Below, in pieces: positions 33,595-44,701 of a DNA stretch of 64,000 nucleotides; position 1 is the stretch's first letter, and the number at the start of each line of letters is the position of its first letter. Origin of the DNA: Porogramme epimiltina (taxonomy: Eukaryota; Basidiomycota; Agaricomycetes; Polyporales; Polyporaceae). The stretch is from assembly GCA_900155495.1 (NCBI GenBank), contig FTLJ01000415.1:1-64000 (forward strand), read 5' to 3'. Made by a program: the position numbers and the translations under genes. The notes under the pieces are model-generated. The model did not search any database, was not told the DNA's origin, and saw only the letters and a program-made list of their open reading frames with translations.

Positions 33595-35594
33595 TTAGAT
33601 CATGGAGGTCTGGCGAATGAGGTTGACCGAGTTCGCGTGGCGGGGCGTGATCGTGACCTTGAACGGCTTCGGGTGGCTGCAACATAGGACATCAGCACCG
33701 TGTTCCTGCCTACTAGGCAGCTCGCGAGGACGTACCGGACGGCGTGCTCCTCGAACTCGGTCGAGATCGGGATCTCCTTCCCGTCCTTGTCGAGCGCGGG
33801 CGTGAAGCGGAACGCGTAGAAGAGGTTCGAGATCATCGCCCAGACGGTGTTCTCCGCGAGGTCCTTGCCCGGGCAGATGCGCCGCCCGAAGCCGAACGCG
33901 GGCCCGCGGGGGTCGGGCTGCACCGTGCGGCCCTCGACCTTGAGGAAGCGGTCCGGGTTGAATTTCTCCGGCTCGGGGTACACGCGCGGGTCGTTGAGCA
34001 TGGCCCTGAGGGGAGAGCATGAACGGGGTTGGGGAAGAGCGTGAGGGGAGAGAGGCGTACCAGGTGTTAGCCATGACCATGGAGCCCTTCGGGATGTAGT
34101 AGCCGTTGTACTCGTCGTCTTCCATGAGACGGTGAGGCACGCCAGTAGGAGTGGTAGAAGCATAGCTGCGGGCCCAACCTTCAGCGTCCTGAACCTTTGA
34201 CAGATCGTCAATGCGGAGACGTACCGAATGGCCTCAGTCATGACGGCATGGAGATACGGGAGCTTCTCGCGGTCACTAAAGGTGGGGAGGCGGTCCTTGC
34301 CGACGACCATGTCCATTTCGGCCTGCACACGCGCCTGGATGACAGGGTCGCGCACGATGGAGACCATGGTAGTCATCATAGCTGAGACAGTCTGTAACGT
34401 TGGAGAAGCCGTTAGCGCATAGGCGATACGCCCGACCAGTGAAGACCAACCGTATCGAAGCCACCGGAGTACGTAATGCCTGCGGTGCTCCGGACGCCCT
34501 CCTCGTCGCCAGTCTCCTCAAGCATGCTCGCAGTGTAGCAAGGGACAGCCGTGCCGTTAGCCTGTCACAAGGTTAACATTAGAGAATAAGCCAGAGGCCC
34601 GCCCATCGTGGCCAAGGGAGCATACGTACCATCTGCTTCTTAACCTGTTCGAAAGGCGTGTGAAGGAATTCGTGAAGGTCCTCGCGCGTGCCAGGGGGGA
34701 GACGCTTGAAGCCAGCGCCAGGCATCCAGTCAGGGATGAACCGTACTAGGAAGCGCTAGAGCGTTAGCACAAAACGCCGATGACCTTATAGGGTCCAGGG
34801 TGCTCACGGGGAGGAAGCAGGTCAACGATATGCGCGCCAACGGCACCGACAGCTTCGATAGTAGCGACGCCGCGCTCCGCGAGGTTGACGTAGTGGTCGT
34901 CAAGGCTCTTAACCTCGTGTCCGTAAGTCATCATCATCGTAATGCCCGCGGCCATGCGCTTGATGTACGCCTTGTAGTTCTCGGGGTCGTCAAGGACATC
35001 GTTGAGCATCTTGTGGACCTCGTGGAGCTGGATGGGGTAGTAGTTGGGGAGGCGGGGCTTCTTGAGGTACTCCTGGAGGTACTTGCGGTGGCGCTTGAAC
35101 TTGTCGCCGTACGGAACAATGGGCAGGGCCCAGTCCCAGCCAATACTATAACATAGAGTTAGATCACTAGCGACTAACGCGAGAGTCGACGCAGAGCTAC
35201 GTACACGTCGCCGGCCATGGGGACCCATGGCCTGCAGGAGTAGAGGGCGCTACGCTTCTCGAGGAGGTCGTGTGCGATGCTCGCCGAGTTGATAACAACG
35301 ATGTCCTTGCCGAACGTCTGGAAGTAGATCAGGTCACCTAGCAGAGTATACGCGTGAGCAGGCTGGCAAATAGGGAGAAAACAAAAGTGATAGCGACTTA
35401 CCGTACTTCTTGCTCCAGTCCTGGAAAGTCCTCCAGGCGACGTCCTGAGGAACGTCATAGATTGCGCCGATGAAGGGGAGTCCCCTAGGGCCAGGAGGCA
35501 CGGGGAGACCTTTGGGGTTCCTCGAGCGCAAGCGGACGAGGTAGACGAACGCGACGGCGGCGGCGATAGCAAGCACGTACACGGAGGACGACAT
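33595..35594 (-). CDS. Cytochrome P450 monooxygenase B (apparent one-base frameshift)
   Basis: Nine exons (35594-35402, 35337-35205, 35145-34808, 34745-34630, 34561-34451, 34391-34225, 34178-34061, 34005-33736, 33676-33595) cover about 508 codons. They include an N-terminal membrane anchor (VLAIAAAVAFVYLV), a PPGPRGLPFIG hinge, and GDLIYFQTFG. The I-helix region is SGGFDTTVSA, and ExxR is EAIR at the end of exon 6. Later come YNGYYIPKG, FNPDRFL and the haem loop FGFGRRICPGKDLA. Homology resembles the O-methylsterigmatocystin-oxidoreductase-like group common in agaricomycetes. At the exon 6/7 junction the only good intron (34179-34224, GTACGT to GAAG) leaves the reading frame one base out. Exon 7 starts GTTGGGCC where GTGGGCC would give RWA. 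Either one extra T was inserted (pseudogene allele or sequence error) or splicing is unusual. TATAAG on the minus strand at 35634-35639 is 40 bp before the ATG. Confidence 0.8.
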
Positions 35595-38500
35595 GGCGAG
35601 GTACAAGGAGGGATAAGACGCAGGGTGGGGACACTTATACATCCCCTACATGATGAGACGACACGAGATTGATTTGACCTCAGCATCGTCCACCCCGGAG
35701 TGGCGATGCTGTCGGGGTCGGGGTGTCGGCTCGCCACGAGGGGGAGATGGTTCGAGACGGTGAAAATGGCGACCAGCCAACTGCGATCGGAAAATGGTCG
35801 ACGAATGCGAGAGGATCCCAGGGATTCTCAGGGACGCCCAGACCTGCAACAGGGTTTTGCCAATGTTTGTGACACCCGCCATAATGGAGGTGGGGAGATG
35901 GGCGAGCCGAGAGTACGGGCTATCGAAGACAGAAGGCCATGAGGGGCGGGGAACATTTCACAACGGCTATCTCTGCCCACTTCGCAGAAGAGTTGACGCT
36001 CAGAGCACGGCGCAAGAACCTAACACCCAGAGAGAAACAATCGCCGATGCAGTCGACGAGGGCGGAGACGGGACAAGAGCGGCGGGAGCTATCAGCGGCA
36101 ACGAGAACAGAGAGTCTGCTGTGGGAGAACAACTCGATGTTGCGTAAACCGCTAAACGTTCGCCTAAGTCAGACTCCGCTCTGAGATTCGAGGGGAAAGA
36201 GGTAGATGCAGGGTCCCCGGGGTCCTGGGGAGGGATCTGGGAACGATCGGTCCCCATCGGGGGAAACATCGGGACGATTGTATCTACGATTAGTGCGTGC
36301 CGCCGGATTGATGCCTGTGCTGGCGCCTGGGAGGGCGTTCTCACGGCGTCCCACACTCGACGTCTCACCCGCCGCGCAGTCTCATCGGTGCAGTCACGGC
36401 AATCCCGACTCCTCCCTTGCTCGATACCCGTCAGCACAGTCGTCATGCCTGCCCCGTCAGCGCACTCGTGATCGATGTGTAATTGTCCAGACACGTTCTC
36501 GAGCTCGCGGCCCATCAAGCTCCTCTCCCACCACGATCTCGCCCTGCCCTCGGAACTATTTTTGCGGCAGGGAGGTCAACAACGTTCGGGGTCGAGTCGT
36601 ACTGACAACGTGGAGCTGAACGGAGACTAATCAGAGAAACACACTGATGTAGAAACGCGTCATGCCAAATGATGCGAGGTACGCCGCAAGTTGTAGTCTC
36701 CTACGCTCATCCGATATCTAAGTAGAACTTTGTAACCCTTCCGAACACGACGGGCAGCGCGACACCACACACGTCGCGTTCAGCGGGCTTTTCGATCGCA
36801 ACTCGTCTTGTGACAGGCATATTGCGACACAGCACTCCACTACAAACTGCGCCGGCGCGCCCAACATCAGTGCCGGGCGCTCACGAGCCATTCAACTTCG
36901 ACGTTCAGTCACGACGCCAAGACGCGTCGTGGTGGCATCCGGCGCTCATATCCGCTTGCCCGCTCTGCTATGCCGGCTGATCTCAAGCCATCTCGCGACT
37001 TCCCGTGGACTCTAGCCCACCCTAAGCGCTGTCGACGATGATCGTACCGCCCATCATTGCAAGTCGACTGTAGCTCTTGGCCTCCAGTGGCGGTAGTACA
37101 TCGGAGGCGGAATTCGAAAGCTCCGATGAGACTCGGAGGCTACACGGAAGGGCCAGAAACTCTGCAAACTTTCGGTACGAGGGTGCTATCATCTGTAACG
37201 CTAGCTCAAAACTCACAGAATCACCCATCGGACGAATGTCAATTACCGCAGGCAGTGAGCGCACATCGCATCCTGCCGTAAACACCGAAAAGAATGTGTC
37301 AAATGTTGAGAACTTTCGCGCGGTCCCGGCGTCCTCGCATTCCCCCGAACGGCGCCCTGACGGCGAACAATAGACGCCATGACGTGCACACCACGGTGTG
37401 CGGGACTGCGTCTGGCCTCGTGTATCATTCACATTCACTCCAGCTATACGCTCCGAACAGCATCTAGTACGTCGCGAAAGTCTCCAAGAGACAGCGGCTG
37501 AGCTCGAATGACTCGTCCGTCGTACTTGGCTCAGTCACAAGTGCGTCGGTGTTCTAAGTCTTGACAAGATATCAGCACTATGCGTTGAATACCCTGTACC
37601 CTTCGACAGATGTTCAGTCCTGGTGAGAACCTTGGTATTGTATCTCGTGCGGAGCTGTCTAGAACTAGATCAGGCAACGACATGCTTCGCTAGTACGACT
37701 GCACCGCATGGCGCGCACGGCTCGTTGGTTTCAGTTTAGCTGCGGTGGAGGAGTCGAGGGTACTCCTCGGCGTGGCCCTCACCCTCATCTTACACATCGT
37801 CCGCTCATGCCGTACGCCGGTTCATTGGAAGGTAACCACCACGAACTCTATTTGTATTCATTAATATCATTATGTATCACTCGTATAGCCAGAATGCACG
37901 CCACACTGAGATGTTTCACCACCTTATTCATTCATAGTCAGGTCACAGTCAACGCAATGCCGTGGACACCCTCGTAAACGTGTGCTCGCGTGCTCGTGTG
38001 CGCAGGCAAGCTTCAAAGTTCCGACCCGACTGGAGCTTCAAACATAAGGTCACGCAACGTTCTATCGTAACTGTTTACCATATTGTTATGTGTGTAGACA
38101 TATACGGACTCCGTTGGATGGATTAGAAGTCGCCTTTGTTCGTTCCCAAGAAACAGAGGGTCCTTCCATTGAAGCGGCACCGCGCCGCCTTTAATCCACC
38201 CTTCACAGAGCTCAGTAGGAGAATTAGACTCGATCGGCTTCCCTCAAATTTCGGCGAACTGGCGGCCAACATAGAGTACGTACACGCGATAATCATAACG
38301 ACGGGACGCCCACTGACATACGCGATTTATCTTGAAACCGCTTCGAAAGGCAATGTCCTGAAGGAATGGACGGTTAAGGAAAGGCGCCACACCAGCGCAA
38401 ATCAGGAGGGCGACGTAGCCGGCGCCCGGCGCCCAGGAGCGCGTAGTTTGACACTTGTGGGATCCCCCGAGGGGCGAGCGGAACAGGCTGTCCTATCAGC

Positions 38501-38923
38501 TACAAGGCACGCGCGCGCACAGAGGTGTTGCTGGGAAAGCTTGACGAGATGTTTGGATTCTATATGTCTACAGGAGTCTAAGGAACGAGCTAAAACGATT
38601 CGAGAAAGAGGGAGGTGGACATGGACGAGATGAGGAGACGGTGACGCGTTCTATACAGTGTCTCGCGCTGGCCTGCTGCGCCGAGGATCATAGATATGTC
38701 AGCTACATAGAAGGATAGATAGAGCTTTGAGTCCGATGTAAGGGATGCTAGCGCGCAAGAGCGCGCACGGGGAATGGAGAGAAGGAAAGGAAAGAACTAC
38801 TAGTTACAAGCCCGGACGGCACGATCAAAGGCAGGGCGGATCCTCGGTACGCGATGATGTTGTTGCTTGGGAGGGGGAAAGGGGAAGGGGGGCCTCGCGG
38901 GCCTCGCGCTCGGCTTGGCACGC
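35595..38923. other. Gene-poor interval inside the putative terpene cluster
   Basis: About 3.3 kb between P450 B and the sesquiterpene synthase. It holds the TATAAG of P450 B at 35634-35639. A 165-codon open frame at 38,136 has no coding features and was rejected. Composition is lower in GC than the neighbouring genes, and the stretch could be relic transposon sequence; I see no terminal repeats or transposase motifs. Confidence 0.35.
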
Positions 38924-40279
38924 CTACGCCTTGGCAGCGATGACAGCGGGCGCCGCGTCGCCCTGGTCGAGCTTGTCGACGAGGGGGACCTCGACGAGCT
39001 CGCGGCGGAGCAGGGGGTTCTGGGGGCGCTTCGGGAGCATGGGCACGAGGCGCGTCTTCTGGTACTCGAGGCCCTTGCTGCCGAAGTAGCGGCCGGACTC
39101 GAAGTTCCAGCAGTCGTTGCAGCGCGGCCAGTTGGCGAGGTGCTCGATGTACACCGCGAGGTCCGCGTCGACCTTGGCGCCGAACGAGGGCACGCGCTTG
39201 AGCGCGTCGAGGAAGCGCATCTCGACGTCCTTGTGGAAGTCGACCGTCCACGCCATCGCGCCGTCGAAGTCGGTGTTGAACTGGTTCATCGCGACCGTGA
39301 GGATGTTGTGCCGGTCGTCGCCCGTCGCCTGCTCCTTGTTGTACGAGGCGATGTCCTGCGGAAAGCAACCCGGTCAGCGGCGTGTTGTGCGCAGCGCATC
39401 CGCAGCCAGGAATGGAGACTCACGTTGTCGAGGATGATGAGGTCTGCAATAAGATACTCGAGCTCCTTCACCACAGGGTGGTAGAAGGCCTCGTCGGGGA
39501 TGGCGAGGTGAAGCTCGCCGGGCACATACGAAGGGCGAGCGCCGATGTTTTGCCGGCGAGTCTCGAGGTAAGTCTCGATGGTGCGCTGCGTATCGTTGTC
39601 GCGGTCCTCGGCCTGTGTGATGACAGAATTCAGGTAGTCGGTGAACGCTTCGACGAAGTGCTTCGCCGCCTCGGGTGTCGCGGTGGTGCGGCCTCGGTGC
39701 CAGAACCTGGAAGGAGTCCGGTGAGACGCCGGTGACTAAAGAAGCGGCGGCGGACGCTTACTGCCTGGTAACCTCGCCGAGCATAATTTCACCTTCGGGG
39801 CGGGGCTTGTCGGGGTTGTGGAGGGCGTCAACGACTATCCCGATCATCTCACGGACAACAGGCGCGGGCTCTACATCGGTATATTCGTCCACAACGAAAA
39901 ACACGTTCATCAGATCGATGCCCGTGCGGAGTGCCTCTGTGGAACAAGTGCGGCGTAAGCATGGAACTGCTGAAAAGAAAAGGAAGCCGTATGTACCGCG
40001 CGAGACATCCGGGTAAGCGAGGGACGCGAGACGGCCGAAGTCGCACTTGTCGTACGCGTATTGAGACTCTGGGGTGAACGGCTTGAAGGACTTGAACCAC
40101 GCGTTGGACTCGAGAGTGACCTCTTCGTAATAGGGGTTGATCTTCCGTGGCCACGGCCATGCGGCCATGGTGTCGGGCAGGTAGAGGTACTTCTGGGCCC
40201 GGCCGTCCTCGGTCTTCACGACGATGGACTTGCTAGGTGCGGAACCGAGGGCAGATGCGAAGGTGGTCGATGCGGACAT
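38924..40279 (-). CDS. Sesquiterpene synthase (class I terpene cyclase)
   Basis: Four exons (40279-39997, 39936-39762, 39706-39424, 39355-38924) encode 390 residues, the usual length, with all phases consistent. Class I cyclases ionise farnesyl diphosphate with three Mg2+ and fold it to a sesquiterpene. The Asp-rich metal motif is D111-EYT-D115 in FFVVDEYTD. The NSE triad is N247, S251, E255 in NDIASYNKE, interrupted exactly after N247 by intron 3. The downstream RY pair is R336-Y337 in FESGRYFG. WPWPRKINPYYEEV near residue 40 is typical of agaricomycete synthases. There is no transit peptide. Nearby P450s and a reductase suggest it is the core enzyme of a biosynthetic cluster. Product identity cannot be read from the sequence. 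CTATATGA on the minus strand near 40,430 may be its TATA. Confidence 0.92.
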
Positions 40280-42350
40280 GGTGCAACGCGCGACGAGTGT
40301 GGAGTGGGACGATGAAGTGCGGGGGTGGGGATGCGAGGCGAGGCGGGGCGAGGCAGACGCGACGAGGACTTGTCGCGATTAAGCGGGTCTGGAGGGGGCT
40401 GAGGGTTTCGAGACCCAAAGTCGAATGTCTTCATATAGGCCCGCTGTGGGTGCAGGGAGAACTCTATCGCTCGGTAGGATTCGCCAGAGGAAAGTCGGCG
40501 TATACGCGACGCACTGCCATCAGAGGCCGACCGTTACGGCCCTGGCCAGCCGATCGGCTGGGAAGGTTTCTTGCACAACAAAGGAGGATGACGGGCGTGA
40601 CGCGGTACCTCTTGCGCTCGGCATTTCGGAAAGGGCGTAGTATAGACATTCCGGGTGTAGGTATCTGCGAGTCACCGAGGAGGATTTCATGCGGCCCACT
40701 TTGTCGGTTCCTTGTCAACAGCGATGGAGCGTAGGACTGTGAATGCCAATCATAGCGACGTAAGCTGCGTCGCGAGGCAAACGCCGCAGGAGTTGACCAG
40801 GACCTCGAGGAGGGTGGAGACTGTGAAGATACATCAATTTGAAACGCTCTCCCCACCGCAGCGACCCTCTTGGGAAATTTTGCGCGAAACGCAGTAGCTC
40901 TTGCCCGTGTTGTCTCTGTTCATCCGTTTCAAGAACGTCTGTGTTCACTATCCCTGAGCGCCGTACGTCCGGCGAGCGGGGAGTCAAATTTCGTCAGAGG
41001 CCTGATAAGACACTCCAACGCTCCAAGCTGACGTCTTATCAACATGAAATGTCATGTCCAGAATCCGTCTCCGACTGTCAGGGTTCGATGGGGTCCTGCA
41101 CCACGCCAGATGGTACCCATTGGCTGTTGACAAGGGCCATCGCTATACTTGGGGTACATGGCGCCGAGTGGGAAGGCGATGCCGACGATTCCATATCCGG
41201 GAAGGTCGTAGGTAAAGTGTGTCGAGGCCGCTGTCACCGGGGAGTTGGTGAGCGACGCGGGCATTGAATAGCAAATGCCAGCGCGAGCTGAGGATCACAG
41301 GCGCGCGCGGTGGTTGCTGATCCGCGCTAGCGTTTCGGACGCACGGGTGAGATTGCTAAGTAAAACATGGGCGTTGCGAGGCGGCTGGTGAGCTCGAGAT
41401 CAAGAGAGAGCAACAAGCTGTCTCACCGGGACGACGACCGTGGAGGGCCGCATTCGGCGGAGTAGAGGAGGAGATCAAGACGCAGAAAGCTCCCGCGCGG
41501 CTCGCCCCCGCCCTCTCCATTGTGCCGAGATTTCCCGAGATCAGGCGCGATCAGAGGATCTGACGATCGCGATCCATGGCCAGCACCGGGGACCCGGGTA
41601 CCCTCCATCGACATTGGCGCCCGCCCCGTCACACCCGAGCCCCCGGCGCTAGACCACTCTGTCCTCCCGCTCCCGCCGCCCGGACGCGGGGCAGCCGCGC
41701 GCTGGCACACGTTTGGAACTCGGACGCAGCTCGCAGTTCTCGCCCTCCCACGCAGTCGTGCCCCTGATGATGTGCGCACGATGGGTTTTCGCTCCCGTCC
41801 CGCCTCTCTTCCGCGCCTGCGGCCGCGTTCCCGCCCGCGGCACGCCCCTCGAATAGACTTCAACGTCCGCTCGGAGTACAGGCACTACAATCGCAGAAAA
41901 ACCTCCCAATCGACGGGCTATCATTGGGCTCGCCTATCAACGTGCGTATTTACCATCATGTCTCTCTGGAGTCTGAACGGGGATGAATCTTTACCTCGGC
42001 GGACCCCGCATTCCCCTCTAGACGCCGCTATCACTGGCAATCCCCAGTTTTCTTCTCCGTACCGGAGGAGTGACCCAATCCCGAGCCGAAGCAACGTAAT
42101 AGGGTCCACAGCGCCACCTTCCCTATCACGCCATCGATGTCCGCGTTCCTCGTCGTTGGCTTGTTGCGCGGTTCCGAGTGACAGAGTACGACGATACCGC
42201 AACGGATCGTGGAACGACGGCCGAATTTTGCAATGTCTATAGACGAGACGGTCTCGGCGCCATCCCCAGCTGCCTTACATCCTGGTCGGCGTATCATTTC
42301 TGGGGACTTTGCATCTCCTCCGCCCAAGTCTTCTACTCTCCCTCAGCCCC
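40280..42350. other. Divergent intergenic region (sesquiterpene synthase / P450 C)
   Basis: About 2 kb without a supported gene. It contains the promoters of the divergent synthase and P450 C. Several short GC-rich open frames overlap each other on both strands and look like composition artefacts. Confidence 0.35.
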
Positions 42351-44701
42351 ATGTCCCTCTCCCTCACTGACCTCACCATGGAGAAGATCTCCGGCGCTCT
42401 CGACCTAGGCCCACGCCACTATCTCGCTCTTGCCGCCATAGGGCTGGTATGGGTACTCAAGTCGCTCATTGTGGCTTCTGCGAGGAGGCGTAAGATGGCC
42501 CCCGGGCCGCCTGGGGTGCCCCTGCTAGGCAACGTCTTCGACGTTCCCAGCAGCATGCCCTGGTTCAAATTCACCGAATGGAAACAGCAATACGGCACGT
42601 CTTCGACTTTCGGGGCCGTTGCGCCTATCTTATCTCCCTCGCAGGGCCGATCTTCTCTCTCAACATGGCAGGCCAGCCCGTCGTCGTTCTCAACAGCCAC
42701 AAGGTTACAGCTGATCTATTTGGTGCGTAGCCTCCCACTCCACACTTCGCGAAAATGGGAAGTTGACCTCGGTGCCGCCGGGCCTGTGTGTGGTAACAGA
42801 TCGCAAGTCGAACATCTACAGCGACCGTCCGCGTCTCGTAATGGCTAGCGAGATCCTCACCGGAGGTATCTTTATGGTCTTTGCTGCCTACACTGAAGTG
42901 TACGAGTCTTCGTTTTTCCATCCCCCGGCACTAGCTCATTTACGCGCGCAGTTGGCGGAAGATGCGCCGGGCCGGGCACGAGGGCTTCAACCTCCGGGCG
43001 TCTGAGCAGTATCAACCTATGCAGGAGCGCGAAGCCGGGCTGACTGCCTTAGATCTTATCTTGCGTCCCAGCGAGTGGGAGGATCGTCTGAAGCAGTGCG
43101 CATTCCGCAGTCCACCAGCGTGCTTCTTGTTCTCACCCTTATCCAGGACGACGGCGTCGAGCATCCTCACGGCCGTGTACGGCTGGCCGCGCATCAGTGG
43201 GAAGGATAAGCCTGTCATTCAGCGTATCCACGCGCACACCGCGCGCATCGCGAGCGCAGTCGTCCCCGGACGGTACCTCGTCGACATCTTCCCCGTCATG
43301 AAGCACTTCCCGACGTGGATTGCCAAGTGGAAGCGCGACGGCCTCGAGTGGCATGCGCAGGAGACCGAGATGTTTGAAGGCTTCAACAAAGGCGTGAGCG
43401 ATCGCATGGTATGGAGTCTTTCGTTCCTCTCACCCAAGGACGCGCGCTGATAACGTCGATCTGCAGGCCAAAGGAGAGTCCCCGACGTGCTTCGTGGCAT
43501 CGCTGGTGGAGACCGAGAAGCGCCACGGCTTGACGAAGAAGGAAGCTGCCTGGCTTGCAGGCATCATGTTGTACGTCCGCGCAGCCACATGTCGTGCTCC
43601 CGCCCGCTGACGTCGACGCGCGCCGCATCACAGCTCCGCCGGAGCCGAAACTGTGAGTGTTGTGATAGGCTGCGTCGCGCGCGCGATCCAAGCGCCCGAT
43701 GGAGGGCGCGGCCGCCGCCGCCCCATTAGGCACGAAAAGGCTAACGGAATTCGTTTATGGCGGCTGTGTCGTGACAGACTTCAGCGTCGATGATGAACTT
43801 TGTGCTCGCGATGCTGCTCTTCCCTGAAGCGAAGCGCAAGGCGCAGGCGGAGCTCGACGCCGTCGTTGGGCGCGACAGGCTCCCGACGTTCGAGGACAGG
43901 AAGAACCTGCCGTATATCCGCGCTATGGTCAAGGAGGTCCTGCGCTGGCGCCCTGTCGGCCCGCTGGGTAAGTCTTTATGCCATACAAGGGTTTCAATGT
44001 GCTCACTCCCGCCCGTTCTCAGCTGTTCCCCGTCGCGCAACCGAGGTATGTTGGCGCGCTCGCATAGTAACCATGTTCTGAGATTTGTCTAGGACGACTG
44101 GTACGAGGGCTACTTCATCCCCAAGGGCACGACGGTCATCCCGAACGTGTGGGGTATGAACCACGACCCGGAGATCTTCCCCGACTTTGACAACTTCCGC
44201 CCCGAGCGCTTCCTCGACGAGAGCGGCACTGTCGACACCGCCCCGCCCGACACACATGGCATGGGCCACGTCACGTTCGGGTTCGGCAGGCGGTACGCAG
44301 TTCCCCCCCTCCGCATCACGTTATCTTGCCCGCTGACCCCGACTCGGCGTGCGACAGGATCTGCGTGGGCCTGAACTTCGCGAACCAGGCGCTCTTCATC
44401 AATTTCGCGACCATCCTGTGGGCGATGGACGTCCTCAAGGCCGTCGACGCGACCGGGAAGGAGATCACGCCCGACCCGAACAACCTCGTCGACGCGGGTG
44501 TCGTCGTGTACGTACTTCTGCGCCTCCCTTCTCCCTTGTTCCGCTGTCCGCCCCGCCTGCGCACCGTGTGCTGATCTGCGTCTTGCGCGCACGCCCTTGT
44601 TCTAATTCCGCAGTGGCCCCGCGCCGTTCCCGTGCAAGATGGTTCCCCGCTTCCCGGAGGTCAAGGCCGTGCTCGAGCGCGAGCTTGCGCACACGGCGTG
44701 A
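42351..44701 (+). CDS. Cytochrome P450 monooxygenase C
   Basis: Twelve exons (42351-42594, 42645-42722, 42800-42899, 42952-43095, 43147-43408, 43467-43570, 43634-43652, 43778-43967, 44023-44045, 44093-44292, 44358-44507, 44614-44701) encode 533 residues with phase consistent throughout. It has a membrane anchor (YLALAAIGLVWVL), the hinge PPGVPLLGNVFD and IYSDRPRLVMASEILTGG. The I-helix SAGAETTSAS is built from a 19-nt and a neighbouring exon. ExxR is KEVLR; YEGYFIPKGT, FRPERFLDES and the haem loop FGFGRRICVGLNFA (Cys457) follow. Intron 1 (42595-42644) has a GC donor (GCACGT) but a normal AG. A later ATG at 42,378 has a better context (ACCATGG) and may be the real start. It is a close paralogue of P450 D at 50,844 and is probably a tailoring enzyme for the neighbouring terpene synthase. 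Confidence 0.88.

Noticed and set aside
38136..38633. 165-codon plus-strand open frame
   Set aside because: No motif, irregular composition, no intron signals or nearby promoter.
35595..38923. Search for a transposon in the 3.3-kb gap
   Set aside because: No terminal repeats, target-site duplication or transposase or reverse-transcriptase motif was found.
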